Shown: piece by piece, positions 23,941-36,814 of the stretch
Numbering within the stretch: position 1 is the first letter of the stretch
Layout of the letters: every line of letters starts with the position of its first letter
Assembly: GCA_023101885.1 (NCBI GenBank)
Contig: JALPQD010000027.1
Span: 3,353,967 to 3,417,966, forward strand
Length of the DNA stretch: 64,000 nt
Source: Typhlomys cinereus
Taxonomy: Eukaryota; Chordata; Mammalia; Rodentia; Platacanthomyidae
Direction: 5' to 3'
Program-made: the position numbers and the translations under genes
Notes under the pieces: model-generated
Database searches by the model: none
Told to the model about the DNA's origin: nothing
The model's input: the letters and a program-made list of their open reading frames with translations, nothing else

Positions 23941-24689
23941 GTATAATTTCTTTTGACTTCCCATTGGATGGAAGGGATACAAGAATATAATTATGATGAA
24001 ATATCAAGGTACATTTACTTATAGGTGGGCCAATGTCTTATTTATTTATCTATTTCTCCAAAGTTCAATGACTAAAAGAATTAGTCATGAAATACACAGC
24101 CGTTTCTTACAAGTTTTTACTACTCACTTACCCTATAGAGTCACTATTCCAATCTCATTTACATCAAATCTTTAAGTTCATGCACACCGATATGTTGAAC
24201 TTTAAAGAATTCTTTGTGATGAAGAGGACAGCAACTTTAATTTTTCTATAGTCAATAAATTGCGCTGAACACTCATTAGCAGATTTCAAGGACAAATGTT
24301 CTGGACTTGTAGAGCCATGTTTTTCATGCATCTAGTATTGCGTTGTTCCAGGATGTTTTAACTTCTTGTGGTTACTCAGTTTTACTTAATCGAGATCTTC
24401 CAATTTGATTGTTCATAGTTAGTCACCATACACCAGATGTAGAGCCTAGCAATTCCCGGGGGCAATGATGTCATTTGTGAGAGGAAACTCTTGCTGACTA
24501 CATTCATCATCTTGGTCACTTTGCACTGTATACTTCAACAACAGCTTTCTAAATTCAATATAAAGGAAAATTATGTCACAAGCTCAACCTTATTGGAAAT
24601 TCATAAATTAAGTTTGCTTTTTTTTCACTGTCACAGAGCATAGAACATTGATTTTCAATGTCTGAGCTTCAGACAAACATTAAAGTTTC

Positions 24690-24975
24690 ATTTCCTTTCT
24701 TTTTTTTCAAATGTTTTTGCATGTGTAGGTGTGAGTGTGTACATGTATGTGGTTGTGTGAAGAAGAGGGTACTCTGTATGCCTGCATGGCCCCTAGGATG
24801 ACCTTAGAAATCATCCTGGATTGCTCCTTATTGCTTTTCTCTGGGGTTTCTCAGGCTCTGCCTTCCAGGGATGGACATTTAGGCATTGAGTTTTCATGTG
24901 GGATCTCGGATCTGAACTGAGGTCCTTTTGTTTGCTAAGGAAAGTTTAACCCCTGAGTCACTAATCCAGCTCAAA
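24690..24975 (-). mobile_element. tRNA-derived SINE, minus strand, old
   Basis: It reads from a T-rich tail and GT-rich segment to 'TTTAACCCCTGAGTCACTAATCCAGCTC', the reversed A-box head. The middle, 'TCTGCCTTCCAGGGATGG...CATGTGGGATCTCGGATCTGAACTGAGGTCCTT', aligns with the young SINE copies elsewhere in this window. Confidence 0.7.
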
Positions 24976-24989
24976 TTTTTTATTTATTA

Positions 24990-25165
24990 CTGTGTGTGTG
25001 AGTGTTCATTGGATGTATGTTGCATATGTGCATATATGTATGTGTATAAGTTTGCATGTATGTGTGTTGTATATATATGTATTTAGACATGTTACGTATG
25101 TGCTTGTACGTGTGTATATGTGTGCATGTGTATATATGTATGTATATGCTTGTGTGTGTGAATGT
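24990..25165. repeat. GT/AT-rich microsatellite region
   Basis: Imperfect TGTG, TATG and TATA repeats over about 175 bases. It gives artefactual Cys/Val/Tyr-rich frames on both strands. Confidence 0.85.
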
Positions 25166-26109
25166 GGGCATGTGCTTGCCACTGCACACGTGCAATGGTC
25201 ACTTTATGCTGTCACTCTTCTCTATCTTCCTTCCCATGGATTTCAGAGATTAAACTCATTTTCTCAGGTATGCACAAATCAAATCCTTTTACTTGTTAAT
25301 CATCTTGCTGACCCTAATTTGTTTTGTTATTATAAAGAAATAAATATAAATTACTTATAAATTTCTTATTTTAAAATGAGAACATGTGTACTTATGAAAA
25401 CCAGTGAAAGCTATGTGAATAAATTCCGAAAACTTAACACCTATTCTAACTTCATTGCATGTAAATTGGTGAAAGTAAACATTCTAAAGAAAGTATAATG
25501 GACAAAACAGTGCCTTTATAAGCACAAATTCAGTTTCAATACAGATATTTAAAGAGCTTAAGCCAATGAAAAACAATTGTCAGGATAAAGCAATGAAGAC
25601 AGCAAAAAGGGAATTATTCAAACAAAGTCATTTCATTTATCTGGAAACTGATATTTAAAATATTAATATTACTTCAATGCCTAATTTTAAAATGCTGATA
25701 TTATTTAAAATAATTTATAAATTTAATTTTTTCTTAGAGTTTTAGAAATTTGATTTTTGAAATAATGGTCACTACATGGTCATTATTTCAGTGTCACATT
25801 GGCATTTGTGTCATATTTACAATTGAAAAAATGAGGATTAATATATCCATATTTAATAAAAATTATGTACTTATATATCTGTATCCATATCTATATATGC
25901 ATGTGTGTAATACAGAAAATATATTGAAAAATGTATTTTAAAGTTAATTAATTTTAAAATGTAAAAAAATCTTACATCCAAGATAGATATTTAAACAATA
26001 ACCAACAACATTTTATAAAAAGACACTGAGATTATTAGAGTTCCTTTGTGAAGCCAGCTTACTCACATTCCAGCTAGGAGCTGTAATTATATGAAGACTG
26101 CCATTCTCA

Positions 26110-26200
26110 TCTGATTTTTTTTATTTGGAAGCTAGGTATCTGAACTCTGGTCTTTAAGCTTACACAGCAAGTGCTTTAATCACTGAGAAATGCTCAGCTC
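26110..26200 (-). mobile_element. Short SINE head, minus strand
   Basis: 'GGTATCTGAACTCTGGTCTTTAAG...CAAGTGCTTTAATCACTGAGAAATGCTCAGC' is the reversed tRNA-related head of a rodent SINE. Confidence 0.55.
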
Positions 26201-26214
26201 TTATTTTGAAATTT

Positions 26215-26720
26215 CAGACTAAACAGGCATTTGTTACAGAAAATTACAATTGTCCAAGTGCAGACAAATAGGTGACTCCAGACTGCTGGTCTTAAACAGG
26301 ACATCTAAACTACCACCCCACTGAAAGCCTTAGGGAATATCTCAGGGGACCAGGTGTATGGACAGAAATGACATTTTGGACATCATAGAGAAGTTGTACC
26401 CATGAACGTATTTTTCACCAGACCTGTATGGAATTTGTACCTATCAGCATTTCATCATGGAAGGGAAAGATTTCAAGAAAGCTGCATGCCTTCCTGAGAG
26501 GTTAATAGGTGTGAGAAAAGGAAAAATTCTTTCCTTAATGGTAGGAAAGAATGATGATTCATATTCCACAAAATACTCAGGTTCATGCCATAAAAGGTAA
26601 CTCCGATGAAATTCTGAAGGTCACACACGTAAAAGACATGAAAAGAGGAGATTGACAGGTAAGGAAGAAAATGGGATGTAACAGGAAAAGATAGAAAGAT
26701 GGGAATGAGTTAAGATCTCA
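26215..26720 (+). mobile_element. Probable L1 3' UTR fragment
   Basis: 'GACTGCTGGTCTTAAACAGG', then 'AAACTACCACCCCACTGAAAG...AGGGAATATCTCAGGGGACC' resembles rodent L1 3' non-coding sequence. It has no clear poly(A) end. Confidence 0.4.
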
Positions 26721-29390
26721 ACATATCATAAAATTCACAGTATTCATGCACAAAACAATAAAGGAATAATAAGAAAGAAGTTATGCTGCAAATGTTTGAT
26801 AGAGAGTGATTAGACTTGATAGTTCTAGTTTTCATCTCCATGTTTAACACAGAATTCCAAAAGTGAAAGAATAGAACATCCTAAATTAATATTTAGCTCA
26901 AATAGAAGACAGAAAGGCTCTTCTGTTTGAAAATTTCTGGCATATATACTACATTAAATTGAAGTAAGATCAAGTTAAATCATTTAGTGCTTATCACTAT
27001 TATTTACACCTTAAACAAAATGAGAATCTGGAAGAAAATGTAAATGGAGTTATTTTTTCCAAATAAAACTTCATAAAATGGAGAACGCCATTTCACTAGG
27101 TTTATATGAAGTGGCAGGCCCTCTGTTTCTATTAGCCAACAGTTCCGATGGGTCACCTTACACAATCTGTGACTGTGCTGCTTTGGCAGCATCCTGTCTA
27201 GTTCTGGGGTCTGACACAAATAAGGTTTATGCTAGTCATGGTGATGTTTTGTCATAGGGACAAGATATCACAGGTTCTTTTCAGCTGGGGTCAAGAATCA
27301 CCTTAAATTTCACCTAGCACATAAACTCCCAGTAAGAAACCAGGGTTAAGACCCACAATCTGAATGAATTCAAAGTGTCAAAATTTGTTCATGACAAAAT
27401 AGGGGATGGAGTTATTTTTAGGACTATGACTTCTGTTTTAATTACTGAAAATTCATATAGAATCTATTACAGCTGGGAATAATGAGAAGATATCTGATGA
27501 AGATTAATGTTATCTGGAAGAAAAAAACTGGAAAACAACCAAAATAAACGTTCTCTACAAACAGTGACATTTTCAATGAAACAATTTGTAATAGAAAGAC
27601 ATGAGAAATTCCTAATGGTTCTCACCTCAATCCAACAACTGACAAAATTAGTAATCATTTCTGTCATTTCTTAAATCAGCTTTGTCACAGTCTGTGGAAG
27701 CATTATATGTTGGTTGACAGAGATTTACTCTTCTGAGGGAAAATAAAAATTATCATTTTAATGTTTTCAACAATAATTGGACTCTTTATTCATTTAAATA
27801 AAGTGAATAAAGACAGGATAAAAATTTAGACACCTTTATATATTTTTTAAGAAACTACTCACCAGCCAAAGAGGTAAGCTAAAACAAGAACAAGTGTGAA
27901 GGAAATTTTAGTTTAAAAATGCATGCATTTTATGAGTTAAAATGTAACTCTTAGGGCCATAAAACAGAAATGTCAACTCTTGCCAAGATGAATTTAGACT
28001 TAGTCATGTACACATTGGTTTGTTCTTAAAAAAATAAAAAATACAATTTTTCAACTATCTTCATAATATTATTTAAAATTCTTGTTATTTTTTAAACTGT
28101 CATTTGCAAGTGATAAAATCCTTCCATATAGTACACACCTGATAAAATCTTAAGCATCTATTTGCAGTAGCTATAGATGGTATACCCAGAAGCAATGCTT
28201 TCGTTCTGAACAGATCCATCTGACTTATCACTTAAAAGCAAGATAGTTCTTTAGGATCAAACACACGCAGATGTTTCAGGCGTATGGTACAAATTAGAGG
28301 GAAGAAATCATCTTAAAAGAGCCAACCTATTTAACATGCAAAGTTGTCTTTAAAGAACTCTGCTTATGGAAATGAAGCTTTCACTGAAGTTTTGTCTACG
28401 CTGGTAATCATGCTCTAAGAGATTTGCCAACGTTCACTGTCTATCCCCACTGGAAAGAAAGAAAATGGATGTTTTCCATCTGCAGCAGAATTGAGTCAAA
28501 ACAAATGTATTTAAATTGGAACCATTTGTGGCTAAAGAGCTGTTCTCCATGAAAACATCTGGTTGTACTTTTAAGTCACTGCCAAATAAACGCATGCTGG
28601 AAAGTCTATTTTATGCCACACATGGTCACCCATGTAGATGTAGCCTAAACCTGTTTTTGTTTGAGGTCAACACCCTATTTTAAGAAGAAAAGTACAGATT
28701 TGTGAGTGTGCTGTGATTTTTTAACAGTATTGCTGGAATGGAAGTTAGAAGACATCAACTTTCGTCCAGATGGGAGAACAGAACAAGACAGACAGACTCT
28801 GGAAGGTTCTCAGGTAGACAGAGCAGAGAATGAAATCACTCTTCTTGTGGTACAGATCAAGTAACTACTTACTTGTGAACAAAGGCTGCTTGTGGCATCT
28901 GGTTTCAGCTAGCTCTGGCTGTTTGGTCCCCATTTTTTTTCATTGAAACAGATTCAGAAAGATGAAGAGATGGCATTTTAGAATATTTAAATGAGGATGA
29001 TCATTTGTTAGTTAAGTAATCTCCAATATTTGTGTTCTAACATTGGTTTTATTTTCAATCAAGTTTTAAGCAGACCATTCTGATTGACAGGCAGTTTTCC
29101 ATATTGTCATTCAGGATCCAGGTTTGTAACATCCTGTATCTCTCAGTCACAAGGGCTCAAAGATCACTGAAGTGACCCCTATATTTGAATATAAGAATCT
29201 GTAGGCCCATGAAGATTTCCATGTGCCAGACTTGGAAGTGCATACAGCACTTCTTTCCACATCTTGTGATTTGCACCTAATGAAGAAAAGGCTTATAAAT
29301 ACCTTCTAAAATAGTATCTTCCTGGTATGAATTTTGGTGAATACATGATCGCTTCTTCAATAACCAGGAAATAGAGAGGTCTTCAAATAA
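26721..29390. other. Intergenic sequence
   Basis: No gene or obvious young repeat. The segment 28140-28900 is relatively repeat-free, so it is the part of this gap most worth a conservation check. Confidence 0.45.
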
Positions 29391-29404
29391 AAAAATCATG
29401 AATG

Positions 29405-29480
29405 GGTAGATAGATAGATAGATAGATAGACAGATAGATAGATAGATAGATGATAGATAGATAGACAGACAAACAGATAG
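29405..29480. repeat. (GATA)n microsatellite with GACA
   Basis: About 15 GATA units with GACA interruptions. The minus-strand frame of Leu-Ser-Ile repeats is an artefact. Confidence 0.95.
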
Positions 29481-29924
29481 TGTTATCATAAACTTATCTC
29501 TCAAAAAGTATATCAGCTATAGGTAAGTAATCCTGGAAATGTATAAATACTACTCCACCCATTAAGCACTACGTCCTTTTTAATGCCTGCTTCATCACTC
29601 TGTGGACCAACTGCAATGTATTCCTTAGTCCAAATTTACTACACATATTTAAAGTTAGGACAGAATACAACACTGAGATGCATGATTTACACAAAGACCA
29701 GCTTCAAAATTGAAACAAATCCATGAGAGATGATAGGCCGATTTTGCTTTCCTGTCTGTGACTCAAAATATTTTCAAACTTCTCCACCTTTTGTCTGCAG
29801 CCTGCTTCTGACTGTGGTTTCAGGTATTTTTCAGGCTGTAATATCTGTCTGTGCATTTCTAGACATCATTACACACTTATTGCTGTTACTATTTGTGCAA
29901 TGAGGGTTCTTTCTAAATATTTTA

Positions 29925-29948
29925 TTTATTTGAGAGGAGAGACTTAGA

Positions 29949-29995
<47 letters not shown>

Positions 29996-30066
29996 AAGAG
30001 GAAGAAAGAAGGAGATTGAGTATGTATACATGCCATGTGGTGTAGGTAGTAGTCAGAGGACAACTT
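29925..30066 (-). mobile_element. B3-like SINE, left part (interrupted by L1)
   Basis: An A/GA-rich tail (GAGAGA at 29950-29985) is followed by 'GCCATGTGGTGTAGGTAGTAGTCAGAGGACAACTTTAAG', the reversed B3/B2-type body. It resumes at about 31078 after an L1 insertion. Confidence 0.7.
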
Positions 30067-31075
30067 TAAGAGAGGGAAGGGGAAGGAGGACCTCAGAAGA
30101 AAGGAGATATGGGATCATGCTTCAGTAGAGAAAATGAGCCAGGGTCAAGTATTGCATGTAAGTAGTGAGACATCTGGTGCAGCTCACTCTCACTTCCATT
30201 TCTGCTCACTTGGGACTGAACAGGTTTGATCTCACCAATCAGGGAAAATATAGGCACTGGCAGATAGATGGCAACCATCTGGTAAATGGGACACTGACAC
30301 TCTCACCCCTCACTGCTGTATCCTATTCCTATTCTTCCATCTACCCTCTCCTCTTATATTAAGATCTTCATTTAAACAGTCTTTTATCTTTGGTAAGGAG
30401 GTGAGCTTCAATACCAGTTGGGATGCAGCCAAGGACAGTGCAGGAAAAGAAAAACTGACAACAATACACCACAATTCAGAACACCAAAGACCCTACATTA
30501 ATCACCTGGAACCAGACCAGCTAAATCTCTCCCCATCCTAATTCTCAGGGAACCTTGTGGAAGAAGGGGAGGCAAGATTGTAAAAGCCTAAAGATGGGGA
30601 AGACCAAAAATAGGCAAGATACTCCATAGAAGTTAGAGCTGCAGCAGCCAAGATTTGACTTTGCCTGACCTGCAGAATGGCTGATATGTCAATGACTCCC
30701 CTATACTCTAGTATGGATCACAAGGGAGAAGGCTCCAGGCAAGGGATTAACAGTCATAATAGAGTTCCCATACTAACGGGGAGGCCAAGAAAGGGCTCTG
30801 GGCTATGCCACTGAGTCCTGAGCCCTCCCCAGGGTGGAGGACTTAGAGGGAGGTTTGACATTCACATAAATGGATGCTCCATCCAGGGGATGGGAGAGAG
30901 GAAGAGGGAGGTATTTGGAGAGGGGGAGGGAGAGAGGAAGTGAAAGGAAGGGGAGAAAGGGGGAGAGTGCAATGGGGGATGACTGGGGAAGGGAATGGGG
31001 AGGCAGAGGATGGGGTACCTATTGAGCTTGTATGATTAGGAAAAAAATAAAATGTGGGAGAAAAATTTAAAAAAA
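30067..31075 (+). mobile_element. L1 3' UTR inserted in a B3-like SINE
   Basis: It contains the blocks shared with the other L1 3' UTRs here: 'CTCTCCCCATCC...CTCAGGGAACCTTGTGGAAGAAGGGGAGGCAAGATTGTAA', a G/A-rich tract at about 30890-31010 and a final A-rich tail. Only non-coding L1 sequence is present. Confidence 0.8.
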
Positions 31076-31077
31076 TA

Positions 31078-31172
31078 TATTTCTCTCCTTCTACCATGTG
31101 GTTGTCTTGGGATCAAACTCAGGTTTGATCTCTAGATACCCACATGGTGGAAGGAACTCTCTTGCCAACCAA
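31078..31172 (-). mobile_element. B3-like SINE, right part
   Basis: 'TCTCTCCTTCTACCATGTGG', then 'GGGATCAAACTCAGGTTTGATC...CTCTTGCCAACC' continues the reversed B3 body broken at about 30066. Confidence 0.7.
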
Positions 31173-31929
31173 CCTAACAATAATCTGCATCATTTTTTTG
31201 AATGCAAAGTTAGGCATATATGCTCTGTGTTACATTGATTAATGTTCAGATGATGACTTCTACACTCTTCTTATTTTATGCTTTTTATTTGTATATTTCT
31301 CCATTCCTTTTCTCCTTTCTAAAATGTTTATCATTTAAGTGAGAATAGTGGATTTTATCTGGCACCTTACCAGGCAAGGTTTATATAGAAGTCAATGAAT
31401 CTGAGGATCAAATTAATGGATTAGTAAAGAATGAGACATTCTACATGTAAAAATACAGGGCAGAAGACTGTAAAGGTCAGACTGAAGGGCCTGCTATGGT
31501 CTTACTTGAGATGATAGCCATATAGGAATGCAAATAGTGTCGCCAAGTCTTACAGTTTTCCAAAGGAAGCTATGGTATGTGCAATCTCTTAATATTTTGT
31601 ATTTTGTTCACTTTTTTTATAAAGTGATTTCTTATCTGTAACACTTGAATGTTATCCACTTGGGCACTTAGTGATTTTTATATGGATGGAAACTAAAGAT
31701 ACTGCCTTCTTAATGGGTGAAATTCAGCAAATTGTTATGGATTTTATAACATGTACTTAATGGTTTACTCATATTTTCTTGTATTCACACGTTCATTTAT
31801 ATAATTTATTCATTTTTCCATTACTCACAGAATTTCAAATTATATACAAGACATAAAGGAAAAAATGAAAATAGTTACTCATTTTTAATGTGCTTGTAAT
31901 TTTATATAAGAAACATAATTTTCTTAGCA

Positions 31930-32190
31930 TGAATATGTGTGCATATGTATGTGTGTATGCATGTGTATATGTGCATCCATGTGTATCTGAGGGCTTCAGG
32001 AAACATTCTGAATTGCTTTACCTCTTTTTCACTTTATTCTGAGTTTCCCCAGTATCCACCTTCCAGAGTCAGAAGTGCAGGCCATCATTTCCTCCTAACA
32101 TTTTTACATGGGATCCAGGATTTAAACTCAGATCTTTCTGCTTGTAAGACAGAGCCTCAAACATTGAGACATCTTTTCATTCCAGAAAGA
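31930..32190 (-). mobile_element. tRNA-derived SINE, minus strand, old
   Basis: A TGTG/TATG-rich left end is followed by 'CCACCTTCCAGAGTCAGAAGTGCAGGCC', 'ACATGGGATCCAGGATTTAAACTCAGATCTTTCTGCTTGTAAG' and a reversed head 'ACATTGAGACATCTTTTCATTCC'. The same body is found in the young copies. Confidence 0.65.
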
Positions 32191-33135
32191 AATTTAGTAA
32201 TAAACAATTGAAGCGTTCATAAGTATAAGGATACTGTAAGTTATAAATTCTATCTAGAGAGAGTGGACAAAGTCTGGGTGTTTATAAATAACAGATTGCA
32301 ATTGGAAAAAATCTAAAATGATCTATGCTCCTATAAGTATTGGGAGTAGTAAAAAGCAAAAGATACAGTTTTCTAAGAAAAATACAATTCATCTTTGTTG
32401 TATGAGTAAATATATACTTCAACCATATCTTTCTATCTAACTGCTAGACTTCTTAAATAGGTATATGTTTAACTATTCTTCTAAATGTGTTTTAGAATGC
32501 ATCCATTTCATAATAATGATAATCAACTGTGACATCTGTTACAGTGCTCAGTATTACACATATGTATAAGCTACAGATGTAACATAATAGCGAATGAGTC
32601 TCTAGTCACTTTCTATAGGATATTAGTACAAAATTGAGAGGCAATGTTGTATTTTAATAAAAAGATAAAATAGGGAATTTTCTTTGGATTATCTACCTAA
32701 AATAAGAATTATCTTATTTAGAGTCTACCTAATTAGTTTTTCTGAAGACTTTGATGCTTTTCTGGCAAGTAAGGATCATCTGTCTCTCAACCATTATGTG
32801 GTAATGGTGTGGCCAATACCCTTGGCCCTGGTGTTGGTGCATGCTCTTCTGTCAAGCTGTACTATGAAGTGTAACTAGTAATCATAAGAGAATAAATCCC
32901 TTATTCCTTTAAGCCATTTGATAGTCATTTATCACCATCCATGCAGGCAAACTGCAACAGAGTTATTGAAGGAGAACACATTATATATTCATAAATATAT
33001 ATATACATACATGCACATACATATATATATTCTACTACAGATAAATATTGGTAAAATAGAAACCATTTATGTTCTTTGCCCTGGGCTAATGTCTGTACCA
33101 AATAAAAGTATTTTTCCTTAAAAAATTGCAATTGT

Positions 33136-33970
33136 GAGAAAATAGGCCATCATCAAGGACTCAAGTAAGTAATGAGACATCTGGTTAAGTTCACAGACTT
33201 TCTTTCCTGATCATTTACAACTGATGGGTTATGATCTTACCAGAAGGGGAGGGCATATAGTCTGGCAGATAGAAAGTAACCATTTCAAAAATGGGTGATT
33301 GACCCCTCCCTCACCGCGGTTTCCTACTTTTATTCCATCTACCTAGGTTTTTATCTCTGTCCAGGGGGTGACATCCAATACCCATCAGGGTGGAGTGAAG
33401 GGGATTGCAGGAGCAGCAAAACAGAAAAAAAAAATCAACAAACCATAATCTAGAACATCAGAGACTCTATATCAACCACCTGGAACTAGGCCAGCCTAAT
33501 CTCTCCCCATCCTGAACCTCAGGGAAATTTGTGGAAGATGGAGCGGTAAGATTGTAAGAGCACAAGGATGGGAAGAGTAATGATGTGCAAGATATTCCAC
33601 CCAAGTTAGGGCCAAAGCAATCATATTTGGACTTTACATGCCCTTCGCAATGTCCAACACACTATTGACCCCACAAAGTCTAGCATTTGCTAAAGGCACT
33701 AGAATCCTGGGAGGCAAGGGATTGACAGCACAGTAGTGTTCCTGTGCTTAAGGGGAACACAGGAAAGGGTTCTGGGAAATGCCACTGGGTCCTCCTATAG
33801 GATGAGGTGCAAGGACCCAGAGGAGAGTTTGGCATGCACATTAAAGGATGCTCTGGGGATGGGAGGGGGAGGCAATGGGGATGGGGAGGAAGGGGGAGGA
33901 GGGTTGGAGGGAGGGAGGGGACCAGGGTACCTGTTAAGTTTGTATGAGTGGAAATAAAAAAATAAATAAA
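33136..33970 (+). mobile_element. L1 3' UTR, 5'-truncated
   Basis: It is very similar to the younger L1 3' end at 7220-7850: 'CATCAGGGTGGAGTGAAGGGGATTG', 'GGAGCAGCAAAAC', 'CTAATCTCTCCCCATCCTG' and the G-rich tract at 33856-33925. Only non-coding L1 sequence is present. Its tail has become the GAAA microsatellite that follows. Confidence 0.88.
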
Positions 33971-33973
33971 TTA

Positions 33974-33976
33974 AAG

Positions 33977-34063
<87 letters not shown>

Positions 34064-34068
34064 GAAAG
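33974..34068. repeat. (GAAA)n microsatellite in an L1 tail
   Basis: About 23 GAAA units in an almost perfect run directly after the A-rich end of the L1. It probably grew from the poly(A) tail. Confidence 0.97.
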
Positions 34069-34244
34069 ACCTAACTTATAAAATGTGCTCAATAAAAGTT
34101 TAGGAAAGAAAGAAAAAAAAACAAAAAACTTTCAATTGTATTTTTTGAAGAAAATATTTGCATAAAAAGTTATAGGGCAATGAGTGAAGTTTTGAGAAGA
34201 AACAAGAAATAAGCTATATTTGTCAGGCTCAAACTAGCTTTTTA

Positions 34245-34568
34245 TTTTTTATTTTTTTAACATTTTTTATTATCATTTCCGCTCATACAAACTTAATAGG
34301 TAGACCAGTTCCCTCCCCCCTCCTCCTCCCCCCGAATTCCCTGCTCTCCCTCCCTCCCTCCCCATCTCCCAGTGCCTCCCCCCCAATTCCCAGAGAGTCC
34401 TTTATTGTGTATGCCTAACTCTCTTCTTGGTCCTCCTTTCCGATGACATACAAGGACCCAGTGGCATTTCCCTGAACCCTTTCTCGTGTTTCCCTTAAGC
34501 ATAGGAACACTATTGTGGCCATCAATCCCTTGCCTCCAAGGATCTTGGTGCCTTTAGCCGATGTTAGA
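34245..34568 (-). mobile_element. Young 5'-truncated L1 3' end, minus strand, with target-site duplication
   Basis: It reads from a T-rich tail through the C-rich complement of the L1 G tract (34313-34385) to 'CCCTTGCCTCCAAGGATC'. Flanking duplications CTCAAACTAGCTTTTTA lie at 34228-34244 and 34569-34585, 17 of 17 identical, so the insertion is recent. Confidence 0.92.
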
Positions 34569-34589
34569 CTCAAACTAGCTTTTTAAAAG

Positions 34590-35980
34590 ATAAAAGTTAA
34601 GAAAAATGTAGGCTACATTTTTCTCTACAAATTCAGGAAATAATGAAAAGTCCTGGAAGGAGGCTTCTGCAGAAAGTGAGACCCAACTCAAATCAACTTT
34701 GATTCAATTTTTCAATCTTTTTCTTTCCTGTAATACATTGATCAGATGTGATCCTTGTCCTTGTTGGGAATTTCAATAATTCAAAGTATGATTGAATACA
34801 TTTCAATTTAGTAAACATTAAGAAAGGAAAATATCATCAGCCTGGACTTTTGTTTTCATTTCATGCTTGTCAGCGTGAACACTGTCAAGGAAAAACAAAG
34901 CCCTAAACAGAATGTGTGTTAATGACTTACCTCTTCTTTCAGAGCTAAGTTATTTTACAGTTTAGGCTCTTTGAAGTATTTTTTACACATTTCAGAATAA
35001 AATTAAATAAATATAATAAATTTCAAAATAAAATAATTAAGAACTCTCTGACCAATCCAGGAACAAGCAAATGTCTGAAGCTCTTGGACTCCTACTATAA
35101 TGCATTGTGTGGTCCTAAGTAACATATCAACAGAAATGAAATGCTACTTATTAAATACAGCTTTGAGTCTGATAACTTATATGAGAGAATTCATATGATG
35201 GATGGGAATTTGTCTCAGGGCAAGATTAAATAATAATTCAAAAACTAATTATGAACTACTATTTTCCCCAAGGGTTATGAAAGTCTTTGGTTCAAAAGGA
35301 CTTGTGTTAGGCACCAAACTCTCTTTTAAGACATCAACCAGTGATTCATAGATGACTAAAAGAGATGGGTTCTTCCTTTCCTTTCCTGCTCTCCTCTATT
35401 CTTTTCTTCTTCACCAGAAATCACAGATTCATCGGCTGTTTTTTTAGCATGCTCTTCTGTCGCTTATGTTAGTTCTAGACATTCTAGATGCTTTAAAAAT
35501 ATTGTATTCTTAAAAGAACTAGCATTATCATTGAGAGGAGAAAAAAGTTTTAATTCACTAATGATTGTGTATCTCATTTATTTATTGATGTTTCATTTTG
35601 AAAAGGCTTTAGAGTTAATATTCCTTTTCTACCTAGTGTAAATGTGGAAACATTACACACACATACATGTATATACACAGGCATATATATATACACATAC
35701 ATATATCCACATATGGCAAGTTCACTCAGAATTCATAATATAACCTACTCCTAATAGTATTTAGATAGAAATCACATGAGGTACACAATTATAAGATCTA
35801 CAAATCTCCAGTCTGTACTGAGTTATTTAATGAAGTAAATTACTCTCATGCCATATAAAATATTTGTTAAGTGCTTTTCAAATATTTATTTATTTATGTG
35901 TGTGTGTTATGGTTTAAGAATGAAATATCCTTCACAGGATCATGTGGTCATCTCTTCATCTCCAGCTGATGATATAGTTT
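34590..35980. other. Intergenic sequence
   Basis: AT-rich, with a small TA/CA patch at 35655-35705. Nothing else recognised. Confidence 0.5.
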
Positions 35981-36000
35981 TTGAAATTTTCAGAACTTTA

Positions 36001-36296
36001 GATAATGTTTTTTTAATTTTTTTATTATTTATTATTTATTAAATTGTGCGTGTATGCGTGCGTGCGTGCGTGCGTGCGTGTGTGTGTAGAACCACGGACG
36101 AATTCGGGAAAAACCATGGACACCTCCACCTCCTTGTTTACTCTGCCCCGGGATTCACAGGCTTCGCCCTACCAGGACCGGAAACGCGGGCCGCCCCGGC
36201 TTCCTCCTGGCATCTATAGGTGGGCCTAGGATCAGAACTCGGACCTTCCGCCTGCAAGGCAGAGACTTAACCCCTGAGCCACCTCTCTCCAGCCCC
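36001..36296 (-). mobile_element. Young tRNA-derived SINE (dipodoid-type), minus strand
   Basis: On the minus strand the copy starts with GGGGCTGGAGAGAGGTGGCT, has a tRNA-like head, a CpG-rich body and a (CA/CGCA)n stretch, then an AATAAATAATAAAT tail. The 17-bp flanking duplication AAATTTTCAGAACTTTA lies at 35984-36000 and 36297-36313 with no mismatch. AATAAA motifs in the tail fit the T+ class of SINEs (B2, Dip, Ves). Confidence 0.9.
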
Positions 36297-36370
36297 AAAT
36301 TTTCAGAACTTTAATAGGTGATTTTTCCTAGCTAAAGAAAATAGATCATTTAGTGGTGGAGCTTGAAGAC

Positions 36371-36371
<1 letters not shown>

Positions 36372-36433
<62 letters not shown>
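36372..36433. repeat. (CT)n(GT)n compound microsatellite
   Basis: A run of CT followed directly by GT over about 60 bases. Confidence 0.95.
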
Positions 36434-36689
36434 TCCTTCTTATTGTCATAAAGAGTCTCTTGTGCTACATACTCTGGTATGACGTTCTAATCATATGATC
36501 ATGTACTAAACTCTGACACTGGGAACCAGAAGGAATATATCTTCCTTTATGCTATTCTCTCAGAAATATGGGTCACAGTGGCACAAAGCAACTATGTGTA
36601 ACTGGCATAAAGTTCACACCTCTATAGTACACAAGCATATGAATCTATCTACTATCTATCAATTACTTATCTGTTATCCATTTATCACT

Positions 36690-36728
36690 CTATTATCTAA
36701 TCTATCTTTCTGTCTGTCTGTCTCTGTC

Positions 36729-36759
<31 letters not shown>

Positions 36760-36765
36760 GTCATC
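36690..36765. repeat. (TCTG)n/(TCTA)n microsatellite
   Basis: TCTG repeats with CTAT interruptions. The 132-codon frame that spans it is an artefact. Confidence 0.9.
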
Positions 36766-36814
36766 AGTTTACATCTTGGGAAAAACTGTTTGTATTAGAA
36801 GTGCTCCATAGCCT

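Noticed and set aside
24992..25360. 122-codon Cys/Val/Tyr-rich frame
   Set aside because: It is generated by GT/AT microsatellite repeats.
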